NCBI GenBank assembly: GCA_001648575.1
Contig: LQXN01000063.1
Coordinates: forward strand, 1-64,000
Reading direction: 5' to 3'
Source of the DNA: Sutcliffiella horikoshii DSM 8719
GTDB lineage: Bacteria; Bacillota; Bacilli; Bacillales; Bacillaceae_I
DNA length: 64,000 bases
Within the stretch, counting starts at the first letter, position 1. Each line of letters starts with the position of its first letter. The translations under genes were made by a program, and so were the position numbers. Below the pieces are notes generated by a model that saw only the letters and a program-made list of their open reading frames with translations, did not search any database and was not told the DNA's origin. Below, piece by piece: positions 49,521 through 58,527 of this stretch.

Positions 49521-51050
49521 TTAATTATCCGTTACGAAGATATCTAATAGAATATCAAAATTGTTACCAAACATGTCTATGGCAAGGCCTGGAAGGATTC
49601 CTAACACCAATGTACCTATTGCGCACAGCACGACCGTGATCCAGATCCCGATTGGAACGTGGATTTTTTCCTGGCTTGCCGCTGGGCGGAAGAACATTTG
49701 GGTCATGATACCGAAATAGTAAAAGTATGAGACTACGGTGGTCAGGATCAATACGGATGCCAAGACGTATGCGTTGTTCGGTTCGGAAATCGCACCGACA
49801 AAAATTGATAGTTTTCCGATGAATCCGGCTGTTACCGGGATACCTGCCAATGAAAGCAAGAATATCGACATCAATCCTGCAAGTAAAGGTGAGCGCTGGT
49901 AAAGTCCGGCGAAACGGCTCAGGTCTTCTGAGTCATCTCTTGCAGTGACCACTTGCAGTATTGCGAGCGCGCCAATGTTCATGAACAGGTAGGCAACCAA
50001 GTAGAACCACATGGCTTCAAAAATGAAGATGAAATCCACGGTTGCCAGTGGTACCAACAGGTAACCTGCGTGTGCCACTCCTGAGTAGGCGAACATCCGC
50101 TTGACATTGCGCTGTCTAAGCGCGACGAAGTTACCGATGATCATGGAGGCAACGGCCAAGACTGCGATGAATTCTCCCATGGAGAACAGCATTGGCAAGC
50201 CTTCAGCTGACCGCGTTGGGAAGAACAAAGTAACGAATAGGCGCAGGACGATGATGAAGCCTGCTGTTTTGGATACGACTGCAAGGAAAGCCGTCACTGG
50301 TGTCGGTGCGCCTTGGTAGACATCAGGTGCCCACATGTGGAATGGTGCGGTCGCAAGCTTGAAGGACAGGCCGACGAACATCATCATGAAAGCGATTACC
50401 AGTAGGAACTGCATGTCTCGTGCGTTGATTTGCGATAGTACGATCCACATTTCCTGCAGGTTGGTCGTGCCGGTCAAGCCGTATACGTAGCTCATCCCAA
50501 ACAAGGTGATAGCGGTGGCGATTCCGCCGTTGATGACGTATTTCATTGCCGCTTCGTTTGATTGCAGGTTCTTTTTGCGAATGCCCGCCAACACATAGGA
50601 AGCCAGGGACAATAACTCAAGTCCGATAAATAATGTGATAAGGTCGCCACTCGAGGACATGATCATGGCCCCGAGGACACCTAATAGCAAGAGGTAGAAG
50701 AACTCCCCTCTATATTCCTTCAATCCTTCTTTCGGCTCGTAGCTGATGGCCATCAGCATGACAAATGCGGCTCCGACTAGGATGAGCGTTTTAAATGCCA
50801 TCGCGAAGCTGTCGAGTCGGTATGTTTCGTGAAGGATGGTGGTGACTTTCATCGGATCTTTATCGTACATGCCTACCAAGAATCCGAGGGCTACAAGGAT
50901 GCTGGCGAATCCGAGCCATCCAAGCAGTCTCCGGTCTATTTTTTTCGGTAAAAATAAGTCCAGTAGTGAGAGAAGGGTTGCTACACCAAGGATGATGAAT
51001 TCCGGTGCCATGACGCTCCAATCAAAGCTGAGTAAGGTTTCTAAATCCAT
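49521..51050 (-). CDS. nuoN: NADH-quinone oxidoreductase subunit N
   Basis: A 509-residue membrane subunit of complex I, one of the three antiporter-like proton-channel subunits, with about 14 helices. MKYVINGGIATAITLFGMSY (about 166-185) and APFHMWAPDVYQGAPTPVTA (about 235-254) hold the key Lys and His. A potential site is GGGGGG about ten bases before the ATG; AAGGAG abuts the start directly. It is the last gene of the operon, seven bases after nuoM, and is followed by a terminator. It works with L and M in the membrane arm. Confidence 0.95.
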   Translation of the reverse strand: MDLETLLSFDWSVMAPEFIILGVATLLSLLDLFLPKKIDRRLLGWLGFASILVALGFLVGMYDKDPMKVTTILHETYRLDSFAMAFKTLILVGAAFVMLMAISYEPKEGLKEYRGEFFYLLLLGVLGAMIMSSSGDLITLFIGLELLSLASYVLAGIRKKNLQSNEAAMKYVINGGIATAITLFGMSYVYGLTGTTNLQEMWIVLSQINARDMQFLLVIAFMMMFVGLSFKLATAPFHMWAPDVYQGAPTPVTAFLAVVSKTAGFIIVLRLFVTLFFPTRSAEGLPMLFSMGEFIAVLAVASMIIGNFVALRQRNVKRMFAYSGVAHAGYLLVPLATVDFIFIFEAMWFYLVAYLFMNIGALAILQVVTARDDSEDLSRFAGLYQRSPLLAGLMSIFLLSLAGIPVTAGFIGKLSIFVGAISEPNNAYVLASVLILTTVVSYFYYFGIMTQMFFRPAASQEKIHVPIGIWITVVLCAIGTLVLGILPGLAIDMFGNNFDILLDIFVTDN

Positions 51051-51057
51051 CTCCTTT

Positions 51058-52590
51058 TCACCCCCCTATCCCTAAAATGATTGTCTTGATGGTGTCTTGC
51101 AGCGGTTGTGCGAGAATGCTCGGGTATACTCCGATCAGGACGATGAAGAATAGCATGGCAAATACGGGAATGTATTCAACTCCGCGCAGGTCCACCACTT
51201 TCTCGCCATAGCCTGCCGCTTTCGTGCCGAATGTCATTCCGAGCACGGCGCGCAGGAGGTAAGCCGCTGTTAAAATGATGCCAAGGGTACCGACTGCAGC
51301 GACGATCGGCATTTCTTCGAATAGTCCCATGAAGGCAAGGAATTCGCTGACAAACCCGGACATGCCAGGCAGTCCGAGTGAAGCCATTGCTCCGACAAGG
51401 AAGAATCCGGCTGTGAGTGGCATCGCTTTTGCGAGTCCTCCCAATTTCCCGATGTCTGTCGTGCCGGTGCGTTCGTACATCACTCCGATTAAAAAGAACA
51501 GGAGTGCCGCGATGAATCCGTGGGAGACAACCTGGAAGATTGCGCCCTGGATACCCGCTTCGTTCAGGGCTGCAAGTCCGATCAAGACGATTCCCATATG
51601 CGAGATACTGGAGTATGCCAGCACCATTTTGAAATCTGTTTGGATGAGTGCTAGGAATGCTCCGTAAAGGAGATTCACGACACCCAAGATTGCTAGAATG
51701 AAAGCAAGCTGGTCAAATTGTTCCGGGAAGATGCCCACTCCGAATCGGATGAGACCGAATGCCCCTATTTTCAAAAGAACACCAGCATGCAGCATGACGA
51801 CCGATGGCGGTGCCTGGACGTGGACCTTCAACATCCAGCTGTGCAATGGCACGATCGGCAGCTTGATGCCGAATGCGACAAGCAATGCGATGAGAAGTCC
51901 CATTCGCAGGTCATCTGACACTTCACCTATAAACATGGCGTCGCTGTTGCCGGTGAACATCGCAGTGATTTCGGCGATATTCATTGTTCCCGTTTTTGTG
52001 AAAAGAACGACGAACACAATTAGTAGAATGGCAGAACCGAGACCGTTGTAAATCAGGAAACGATATGCTGCACTTTCTTTTTCAAAATAGCCCCACTTAC
52101 CGATGAGGAAGAACATCGGAATCAAGGTAAGCTCGAAGAAAAAGAAGAATAATAGCAGGTTTTCTGCTGCAAAGACGCCGAGCATCCCTATTTGTAATAG
52201 AAGGAAAAGGATGAAATAGCCTTTCCATTCTTTTTTCACATGGACGCTTGCGATGGCGGCTAGGGTGGAAAGTACGGCTGTTAATAAAATCATGACAAGT
52301 GAGAAACCGTTGATGCCAAGCTCAAAGGAAATCGGCTGGTACACTTGAAGTCCATAAACTTCTTCAGTCAGCCTCCCGAATGTGATCCACTCGTGTTTGA
52401 TGGCAAATTGCTCAAGTCCCGCCCCTGCCTTATACTGCCAGAACGCGAATAGGGCTAGCACCAAGGATGGCAGGGTCGCGAGGAAACCGACGATTTTGAT
52501 GGCTTCCACGTTTGTTTTGGGTGTAAAAAGAAGCACCAAGATACCTAATAGAGGGGCAAAGATCAACGCTGTCAAAAATATGCTGTTCAT
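51058..52590 (-). CDS. nuoM: NADH-quinone oxidoreductase subunit M
   Basis: A 510-residue antiporter-like subunit with 14 helices. AENLLLFFFFFELTLIPMFF carries the conserved Glu (about residue 150), GIKLPIVPLHSWMLKVHVQA (about 250) the loop near the channel Lys and His, and ISHMGIVLIGLAALNEAGIQ follows. Its ATG overlaps the nuoL stop codon (ATGA), which couples their translation. The ribosome binding site GGGGGG lies eight bases upstream. Confidence 0.96.
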   Translation of the reverse strand: MNSIFLTALIFAPLLGILVLLFTPKTNVEAIKIVGFLATLPSLVLALFAFWQYKAGAGLEQFAIKHEWITFGRLTEEVYGLQVYQPISFELGINGFSLVMILLTAVLSTLAAIASVHVKKEWKGYFILFLLLQIGMLGVFAAENLLLFFFFFELTLIPMFFLIGKWGYFEKESAAYRFLIYNGLGSAILLIVFVVLFTKTGTMNIAEITAMFTGNSDAMFIGEVSDDLRMGLLIALLVAFGIKLPIVPLHSWMLKVHVQAPPSVVMLHAGVLLKIGAFGLIRFGVGIFPEQFDQLAFILAILGVVNLLYGAFLALIQTDFKMVLAYSSISHMGIVLIGLAALNEAGIQGAIFQVVSHGFIAALLFFLIGVMYERTGTTDIGKLGGLAKAMPLTAGFFLVGAMASLGLPGMSGFVSEFLAFMGLFEEMPIVAAVGTLGIILTAAYLLRAVLGMTFGTKAAGYGEKVVDLRGVEYIPVFAMLFFIVLIGVYPSILAQPLQDTIKTIILGIGG

Positions 52591-54455
52591 CCGATGTACC
52601 CCCCTGTGAAGACGAAAATGATGATGAGAATGGCGAGCCCGACGAACGCGACTGCTCCGTATGTCTGGGTTTGGCCGTTCTGGACTTTGGCTCCGAGTCT
52701 ACCGATCTGTTGGGACGCCGCGGCGATTCCCTTCATCGTTCCGTGGACAAGGAACTCGTCGATGTATTTCAGGAACAGGCTGATTACTCTTGTTCCGTAG
52801 ACGAACGTCATTTTGTAAAATTCATCGACAAAATATTTGTTGCGTAAAATGCCGTATAGATGCGGCGCGCCTTGGCTGAACGTTTCGCGCGGGATCGAGC
52901 GGCGGTAGTAAATCAGGTATGCGATCCCGATTCCTGCTGCCGACACAAGAATCGCGGCGATCATGATCCAAAGCGGCCCTTCGATGTGGGACGGTCCGTA
53001 CATGGTGGTCCCTTCTGTCAGCCAGTCCCCGAGAAAATGGCCGAACCAAGGTGTGTTCATGTAACCAGCTACAACTGCCAGAACCCCTAGCACGATCATC
53101 GGGATGGTCATGACGGATGGCGATTCATGGACATGGCGCTGGTCTCCGCGCGCTTCACCTGTGAAGACAAGGAAGAACAGTCGGAACATATAAAATGCCG
53201 TGAAGAATGCGGCGATTAATGCTAATAGAAATAAGAACGGATTTCCGTTTACCCAAGCTGCAAGAAGGATTTCCTCTTTACTGAAAAAGCCTGAGAACAG
53301 CGGAACACCAGTGATGGCAAGGGTCCCGATTAAAAAAAGAATACCGGTGGTGCGCATCTTTTTCCAAAGCCCGCCCATTTGGTCGATGTTTTGGTTATGG
53401 ACGGCATGGATGACACTACCTGCAGCAAGGAACAGCAATGCTTTAAAGAATGCGTGGGTGGTGAGGTGGAAAACCCCTGCCACATAACCCGCAGATCCGA
53501 GTGCAAGCATCATGAAACCGAGCTGACTGACGGTGGAGTAGGCGAGTACCCTCTTAATATCTTTTTGCACAAGGCCGATGGATGCGGCGAAAATCGCTGT
53601 GAACGCACCGACGATGGCGACGGTCATCATTGCGGTTTCGCTTGCATTGAATAGCGGAAACAGAGTCGCAACCAAGTACACCCCTGCTGCAACCATCGTT
53701 GCTGCGTGGATGAGGGCGGACACCGGTGTCGGACCTTCCATCGCATCAGGTAGCCAGGAGTGCAACGGGAATTGACCTGATTTCCCCATGGCCCCGATGA
53801 AAATAAGGATGGCAATGAGGGTCAGCATCCCTGCAGATATCGCACCTGCATTGACCGCTTCAAAAATCACATCATATTCGAAGCTGCCGACCTGCCAGAA
53901 TAATAGGATGATCCCGATAAATAACCCGACATCCCCTATACGCGTCATGATGAACGCTTTTTTGGCAGCGGCTTTGGCATCATTTTTATAAAAATAGAAC
54001 CCGATGAGCAAGAACGATCCGACTCCGACAAGCTCCCAGAAAATGTAGAGCTGAAGCAGGTTCGGCGACATCACAAGTGCCAGCATGGCAAAGGTAAACA
54101 GGCCAAGATAGGCGTAAAACACGTGAAAACGGTCGTCACCCTGCATGTAACCTTTTGAATAGATATGTACGAGTAAGCTGACAAGTGATACTACGACAAG
54201 CATCAAGGCATTTAATTGATTGACTTCATATCCCGCCGTCAGTACGACGTCTCCGATTTGGAGCCAGTCGAATGTGGCTTTGAAGGTTGGTGCTGAAAAC
54301 CGCTCCCATAGTGCCATGAGGGAAAAGATGAGTGATAGACCGATGAGTGCGATTCCGAGGAATGCGCTCGCTTCTTTCATTCTTTTGCCGACTAGCAGTA
54401 GTAGGATAAAGGAGATCAGCGGAAAAAGCGGGATGATCCAGGCATTTTCCATCAT
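52587..54455 (-). CDS. nuoL: NADH-quinone oxidoreductase subunit L
   Basis: A 622-residue antiporter-like subunit with about 16 helices and the long amphipathic tail that runs along the membrane arm. LLQLYIFWELVGVGSFLLIG (about 130-149) has the conserved Glu, GKSGQFPLHSWLPDAMEGPT (about 229-248) the channel Lys/His block, and DIKRVLAYSTVSQLGFMMLA the central segment. AGGGG lies about ten bases before the ATG. It is separated from nuoK by 277 bases containing a bcr-like repeat, the first of two gaps in an otherwise tight operon. Confidence 0.96.
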   Translation of the reverse strand: MMENAWIIPLFPLISFILLLLVGKRMKEASAFLGIALIGLSLIFSLMALWERFSAPTFKATFDWLQIGDVVLTAGYEVNQLNALMLVVVSLVSLLVHIYSKGYMQGDDRFHVFYAYLGLFTFAMLALVMSPNLLQLYIFWELVGVGSFLLIGFYFYKNDAKAAAKKAFIMTRIGDVGLFIGIILLFWQVGSFEYDVIFEAVNAGAISAGMLTLIAILIFIGAMGKSGQFPLHSWLPDAMEGPTPVSALIHAATMVAAGVYLVATLFPLFNASETAMMTVAIVGAFTAIFAASIGLVQKDIKRVLAYSTVSQLGFMMLALGSAGYVAGVFHLTTHAFFKALLFLAAGSVIHAVHNQNIDQMGGLWKKMRTTGILFLIGTLAITGVPLFSGFFSKEEILLAAWVNGNPFLFLLALIAAFFTAFYMFRLFFLVFTGEARGDQRHVHESPSVMTIPMIVLGVLAVVAGYMNTPWFGHFLGDWLTEGTTMYGPSHIEGPLWIMIAAILVSAAGIGIAYLIYYRRSIPRETFSQGAPHLYGILRNKYFVDEFYKMTFVYGTRVISLFLKYIDEFLVHGTMKGIAAASQQIGRLGAKVQNGQTQTYGAVAFVGLAILIIIFVFTGGYIG

Positions 54456-54550
54456 TGTATCAAGTCCCCTTCTTTTACGCAGCTTTGTGTTTGGTGGCTG
54501 CGTTTTTGTGCAAGCTGGTTGCGGAGGTACGTTTTGTATTGCTTTGAAGC

Positions 54551-54672
54551 ATTGATTTTCGCTGCAGGCGCTTGCTTTCCGCGGGGCGGTGCTTGAGCCT
54601 CCTCACTTCGTTGCGGGGTCTCAAGCTACCGCTACCTCCCGCAGGAGTCAAGCGCCTTCCGCTACAATCAAC
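54551..54672. repeat. bcr-like dispersed repeat, copy 2, in the nuoK-nuoL gap
   Basis: TTGATT...GCAGGCGCTTG at one end and CAAGCGCC...AATCAA at the other are inverted arms. Inside are GAGCCTCCTCAC...GTTGCGGGGTCTC and CTCCCGCAGGAGTC, as in copy 1 (21751-21924). About 120 bases. Confidence 0.85.
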
Positions 54673-54732
54673 GTGGAATTTAGAAAATCTTTATTTCTAA
54701 CTGAGCACTAAAACCCCTCTCATGCTCAATAG

Positions 54733-55047
54733 CTAGTTCTTCAACGTATTCATTTCGTCGATGTTTACGGTGCGGCGGTTGCGGTAGAGGGCTATGAGGA
54801 TTGCAAGGCCCACTGCGGCTTCCGCTGCTGCGACGGTGATGGTGAAGAGGGAGAATACTTGCCCTGTTATGGACGGTGCGATGCCGAATTTGCTGAATGC
54901 GACAAGGTTGATATTGACGGCGTTCAGCATGAGTTCGATACAGATCAGGACGATGACGGTGTTGCGTTTTGTCAGAGCCCCGTAAAGTCCGATACAGAAT
55001 AAAATAAGTGCTAGTACCAGGTAGGCTGATAATGGAACTCCGCTCAT
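54733..55047 (-). CDS. nuoK: NADH-quinone oxidoreductase subunit K
   Basis: A 104-residue three-helix subunit. [20 protein letters not shown] (about 34-53) contains the buried Glu, and [20 protein letters not shown] (about 70-89) the second Glu; both belong to the proton path. The ATG overlaps the nuoJ stop codon (ATGA). GGAGG lies about ten bases before the start. Standard length. Confidence 0.95.
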   Translation of the reverse strand: MSGVPLSAYLVLALILFCIGLYGALTKRNTVIVLICIELMLNAVNINLVAFSKFGIAPSITGQVFSLFTITVAAAEAAVGLAILIALYRNRRTVNIDEMNTLKN

Positions 55048-55583
55048 TCCTTGGTCGCCTCCTCTTCTACAATGTCCCCGTCTTCGTCATCACGTCTTGC
55101 CAGGATGATTGCTCCGACAAGTGCCACAAGGAGGATCACCGAGGTCAATTCGAATGGAATGACGTAGTGAGCATAGATGGCCACACCGATTTGTTCAGTG
55201 TTGTTCACATGCAGGTCGGCTGATTCTTGTGAGCCAAGGTCGAGGCTGTAGAGTCCAAAGTACATGACTGCTGCAAAGCCGAGGACCCCTGCTCCGACGA
55301 GTATTTTCCTGCCTAGTCCGGATGTTTCGGATTCGTCGTTGTGACGTGTCAGCATGATTCCGAACAGCATGATGATGGTGATGGCTCCCGAATAGATAAG
55401 AATCTGGACAGCGGCTACGAATTCAGCGGAGAGCATGACATAGATGCCGGCGATGCTGATGAAGGTGAACACCAAAGCAACTACCATATGCACGACCTTT
55501 GTCAGGTTCAGCATGAGTACTCCACCGGCGATCGCAGCTATTGCTAGGAAAAGAAATGCGATGAATTCACCGGTTATCGTCAT
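55044..55583 (-). CDS. nuoJ: NADH-quinone oxidoreductase subunit J
   Basis: A 179-residue subunit with five helices. [21 protein letters not shown]-type helix 2 and [20 protein letters not shown] (about 53-72), with the pi-bulge Tyr-Ser-Gly-Ala that is critical for coupling, identify it. Its ATG overlaps the nuoI stop codon. The tail is acidic (about 165-179). It joins the peripheral and membrane arms. Confidence 0.94.
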   Translation of the reverse strand: MTITGEFIAFLFLAIAAIAGGVLMLNLTKVVHMVVALVFTFISIAGIYVMLSAEFVAAVQILIYSGAITIIMLFGIMLTRHNDESETSGLGRKILVGAGVLGFAAVMYFGLYSLDLGSQESADLHVNNTEQIGVAIYAHYVIPFELTSVILLVALVGAIILARRDDEDGDIVEEEATKE

Positions 55584-55999
55584 ACTTTGTTCTCCCTTCT
55601 GATGTTCGTATCGTTTTCATCGAGCCATTGCAGGTCTTTGAAAAGTCGATCACGGCTGTATTCGGCAAGCTCGAAGTTGTTGGTCATGATGATGGCTTCT
55701 GTCGGGCAGACCTCTGTACAGAGGTCGCACAGGATACAGATTTCAAAGTTGATATCGTATGTGTCGATGATTTTCCCTTTTTTCGTTGGATCCGGATGTT
55801 TTTTCCCGGTAAGTTGGATGCAGTCTGTCGGGCAGATGTTGGCGCATTGGTTGCAGACGATGCATTTTTCCGGGTAAAATTTTTGGATGCCGCGGAACCG
55901 GTCCGGTAGTGGGAGCGGTTTGTTCGGGTAATCATAGGTGACTTTTTTCTTTGTTAAGTTTTGTAGGGTATATTTTAAACCTTTTGCAAGACCGCGCAT
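55580..55999 (-). CDS. nuoI: NADH-quinone oxidoreductase subunit I
   Basis: A 139-residue ferredoxin-like subunit carrying two [4Fe-4S] clusters in the electron chain towards quinone. The two motifs are CIVCNQCANICPTDCI (about 46-61) and CILCDLCTEVCPTEAI (about 92-107), each with the CxxCxxCxxxCP pattern. FRGIQKFYPEK precedes the first. It overlaps nuoJ by four bases. Upstream, a 414-base gap with repeats separates it from nuoH. Confidence 0.96.
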   Translation of the reverse strand: MRGLAKGLKYTLQNLTKKKVTYDYPNKPLPLPDRFRGIQKFYPEKCIVCNQCANICPTDCIQLTGKKHPDPTKKGKIIDTYDINFEICILCDLCTEVCPTEAIIMTNNFELAEYSRDRLFKDLQWLDENDTNIRRENKV

Positions 56000-56413
56000 T
56001 TTGCTTCACCCCTATGCTTTCGTTACCTTTTTAGTAATGAAAGTGAGTTTTTGTTATTGGTTAGACACCGCTTTTGCTTTCCGCAAATGGCTTCGCTTTC
56101 CACGGGGCGCTTGCGGAGCCTCCTCGGCTTTGCCTGTGGGGTCTCCTCTAAGCGCTACCTCCCGTAGGAGTCTTCGCCCTGTGCTCCAATCACCAGCTAT
56201 AGATCCCTCTAAATTCTGGTGTTATTTAAAGGCTGTTTTCGTATACTTTGTTGCTTTTTCGTATTTTCCAATCAACCCGTTATATTCCTTACTGTCGTGC
56301 TCTTTTCCCTGTTGTCTAAGAATACTGCTTGCAAATTCAAGACTAAATATACAATAAAAAGTCCAATTGCCGACTTTTCATCCATAAATAGCAACAATCT
56401 TTGAGAAAAGAGC
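56000..56413. other. Repeat-filled gap between nuoH and nuoI
   Basis: 414 bases in an operon otherwise joined by overlaps of a few bases. It contains the third bcr-like element (56055-56195) and then a separate imperfect palindrome of about 190 bases (56223-56417) with MITE-like ends. No coding frame is supported, and no terminator with a T-run is evident. Confidence 0.7.
56055..56195. repeat. bcr-like dispersed repeat, copy 3
   Basis: TTATTGG...GCTTTTGCTTTCCGC and CCAATCA at the two ends enclose CTTTCCACGGGGCGC, GGAGCCTCCTCGG and GGGGTCTCC...CTCCCGTAGGAGTC. More diverged from copies 1 and 2, but with the same order of blocks. Confidence 0.75.
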
Positions 56414-56417
56414 CTAT
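56223..56417. mobile_element. MITE-like imperfect palindrome next to the nuoH stop codon
   Basis: The left end TTTAAAGGCTGTTTTCG...TTTGTTGCT pairs with the right end AGCAACAATCTTTG...GAAAAGAGCC...TTTAAA, giving inverted arms of about 33 bases with roughly 70 percent pairing. The right arm touches the TAG of nuoH. There is no transposase inside, and the size of about 190 bases fits a miniature inverted-repeat element. Confidence 0.5.
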
Positions 56418-57424
56418 TTAAAAAATAGTTCCTTCATGATCGCTGAGAAGAAGATGTTTGCCAGTGCTACTGGTAGGAGTACTTTCCACCCGAATTCCAT
56501 GAGTTGGTCTGCGCGCAGGCGCGGGAATGTGACTCGGATCCAGATGAGCACGAATACGACGACGCTGAATTTCAGCGCGAACCAGACGGCGCCTGGGATG
56601 AATCCGAGGAACTCGAATGGTGGCAGCCATCCGCCCAGGAAGAGGACGGTGGTGAGTGATGCCATCGCAAACAGGTATACATATTCTGCAAGCATGAAGA
56701 ATGCCCAGCGGAATCCGGAGTATTCGACATGGTAACCTGCGACAAGCTCTGACTCCGCTTCCGGCAAGTCAAATGGTGTCCGGTTCAACTCTGCTACAGA
56801 AGCTATGACGAAAATAAGGAAGCCGACCGGCTGCAGGATGATTAACCAGAAAGTTTCGCCTTGTGCGGCGACGATTTGATTCAGGTTAAGGCTTCCTGCC
56901 AGGAGGACGACCCCGATTACGGACATGACAAGCGGGACTTCATAGGAAATCATTTGTGCCGCTGCACGCATGCCTCCAAGCAGAGAGTATTTGTTGTTTG
57001 ATGCCCAGCCCGCCGCTACGACGCCGACCGTGGTGATACCGGAGATGGCGATGTAGTAGAGCAAGCCGACCCCGATGTCCGCAAATTGGAAGCGGTCTGT
57101 GAACGGGATGGTGGCAAGCACCATGAACGCCGGTGTGAAGGCGATAACTGGTGCGATGATGTATAATGGTCGATCCGCAAGTTTTGGGATCGTGTCTTCT
57201 TTTATAAGAAGCTTCAAGACGTCGGCTACCGTCTGGAGCAAGCCCCAGGAGCCCCCGACCTGGTTAGGTCCCACACGTCCCTGCATGAAGCCCATTACTT
57301 TACGTTCTGCAAGGATTCCGTATGTTACGAAGCCGAGGACGGCAAGCAACAGTGCCGTTGCCAATCCGAAGAAGATGAAAAAGTTCGTCCAGGATGGTGA
57401 TGAATGCAATAACCCTTCCATCAT
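56414..57424 (-). CDS. nuoH: NADH-quinone oxidoreductase subunit H
   Basis: A 336-residue subunit with about nine helices that forms much of the quinone-binding chamber. MQGRVGPNQVGGSWGLLQTV (about 43-62), AELNRTPFDLPEAESELVAG (about 208-227) and WIRVTFPRLRADQLMEFGWK (about 296-315) are the hallmark loops. Its ATG overlaps the stop codon of nuoD (TAATG). GGAGG lies ten bases upstream. Confidence 0.96.
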   Translation of the reverse strand: MMEGLLHSSPSWTNFFIFFGLATALLLAVLGFVTYGILAERKVMGFMQGRVGPNQVGGSWGLLQTVADVLKLLIKEDTIPKLADRPLYIIAPVIAFTPAFMVLATIPFTDRFQFADIGVGLLYYIAISGITTVGVVAAGWASNNKYSLLGGMRAAAQMISYEVPLVMSVIGVVLLAGSLNLNQIVAAQGETFWLIILQPVGFLIFVIASVAELNRTPFDLPEAESELVAGYHVEYSGFRWAFFMLAEYVYLFAMASLTTVLFLGGWLPPFEFLGFIPGAVWFALKFSVVVFVLIWIRVTFPRLRADQLMEFGWKVLLPVALANIFFSAIMKELFFK

Positions 57425-58524
57425 TAGCCATCCACCTCCCCGAGGACAATGTCAATTGCCCCTAAAATGGCAATCAGGTTCGCCATGTTTTCGCCTTCCA
57501 AAAGCTTTGGTAAGATCTGTAGGTTGTAAAAGGAAGGACGGCGGAATTTTAGTCGATACGGTTCTTTTTTTCCGTCACTGGCAATGTAGCAGCCGATTTC
57601 TCCTCTTGGTGATTCGATGCGTACATATGCCTCTCCCTTTGGCGCCTTGATGATCCTTGGCACTTTTGCCATGATCTCGCCTTCTTTCGGGAACTGAGCG
57701 ACTGCTTGTTCAATGATTTTCAGGGATTCCTCGATTTCTTCCATGCGGCAGTGGTAACGAGCCCAAGCGTCCCCGCCTTCTCGTGTTGGAACGTCAAAAT
57801 CAAAACGGTCATAGATGGAGTAGGGTTCATCTTTGCGGAGATCCCATTTCACCCCGGTACATCTGAGGTTCGCGCCACTCAGGGAGTATGCAAAGGCATC
57901 CTCCTTCGTGTAACGTCCGACTCCCTTCACACGGCTCATGAAAATCTCATTGCCTGTTACAAGGTCATGGTAGCCTTTCAGCTGCTCCCTCATATATGGG
58001 ATAAACTCTTCCACTTTCTCGATCCATCCTTCAGGCGCATCCCACTTCACCCCACCGACACGCATGTAGTTGAAGGTAAGGCGGGCACCTGAGAGCTCAT
58101 TTAATAGATTGATGATCATTTCGCGCTCACGGAACGCATATAGGAACGGACTGACCGCCCCGATATCTAGCAAATATGTACCATACCAAACTAGGTGACT
58201 GGCTACACGGCCAAGTTCCATTGCTAGCACACGAAGATATTCTGCGCGCTCCGGTATCTCAAGTCCCATCATCGTTTCCACCGCATGACAGATGACATAG
58301 TTATTGGTCATGGCGGATAGATAGTCCATCCGGTCGGTATACGGGATGATTTGCGTGTATTGGAGGTTTTCCGCGAGCTTCTCGGTTCCGCGGTGCAGGT
58401 ATCCAATGACCGGTGTCGCTTCCTTGATGATTTCCCCATCGATTTTTATGACAAGTCGGAACACCCCGTGGGTACTCGGATGCTGTGGACCGACATTCAG
58501 TAGCATTTCCTCTGTACGAATCAT
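57424..58524 (-). CDS. nuoD: NADH-quinone oxidoreductase subunit D
   Basis: A 366-residue 49-kDa-type subunit, a relative of the large subunit of NiFe hydrogenases. It forms the quinone site with NuoB. NVGPQHPSTHGVFRLVIKID (about 11-30) with its His, the following PVIGYLHRGTEKL and SPRGEIGCYIASDGKKEPYR (about 309-328) are diagnostic. GGAGGTG lies about six bases before the ATG, three bases downstream of the NuoC stop codon. Confidence 0.96.
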   Translation of the reverse strand: MIRTEEMLLNVGPQHPSTHGVFRLVIKIDGEIIKEATPVIGYLHRGTEKLAENLQYTQIIPYTDRMDYLSAMTNNYVICHAVETMMGLEIPERAEYLRVLAMELGRVASHLVWYGTYLLDIGAVSPFLYAFREREMIINLLNELSGARLTFNYMRVGGVKWDAPEGWIEKVEEFIPYMREQLKGYHDLVTGNEIFMSRVKGVGRYTKEDAFAYSLSGANLRCTGVKWDLRKDEPYSIYDRFDFDVPTREGGDAWARYHCRMEEIEESLKIIEQAVAQFPKEGEIMAKVPRIIKAPKGEAYVRIESPRGEIGCYIASDGKKEPYRLKFRRPSFYNLQILPKLLEGENMANLIAILGAIDIVLGEVDG

Positions 58525-58527
58525 CTG

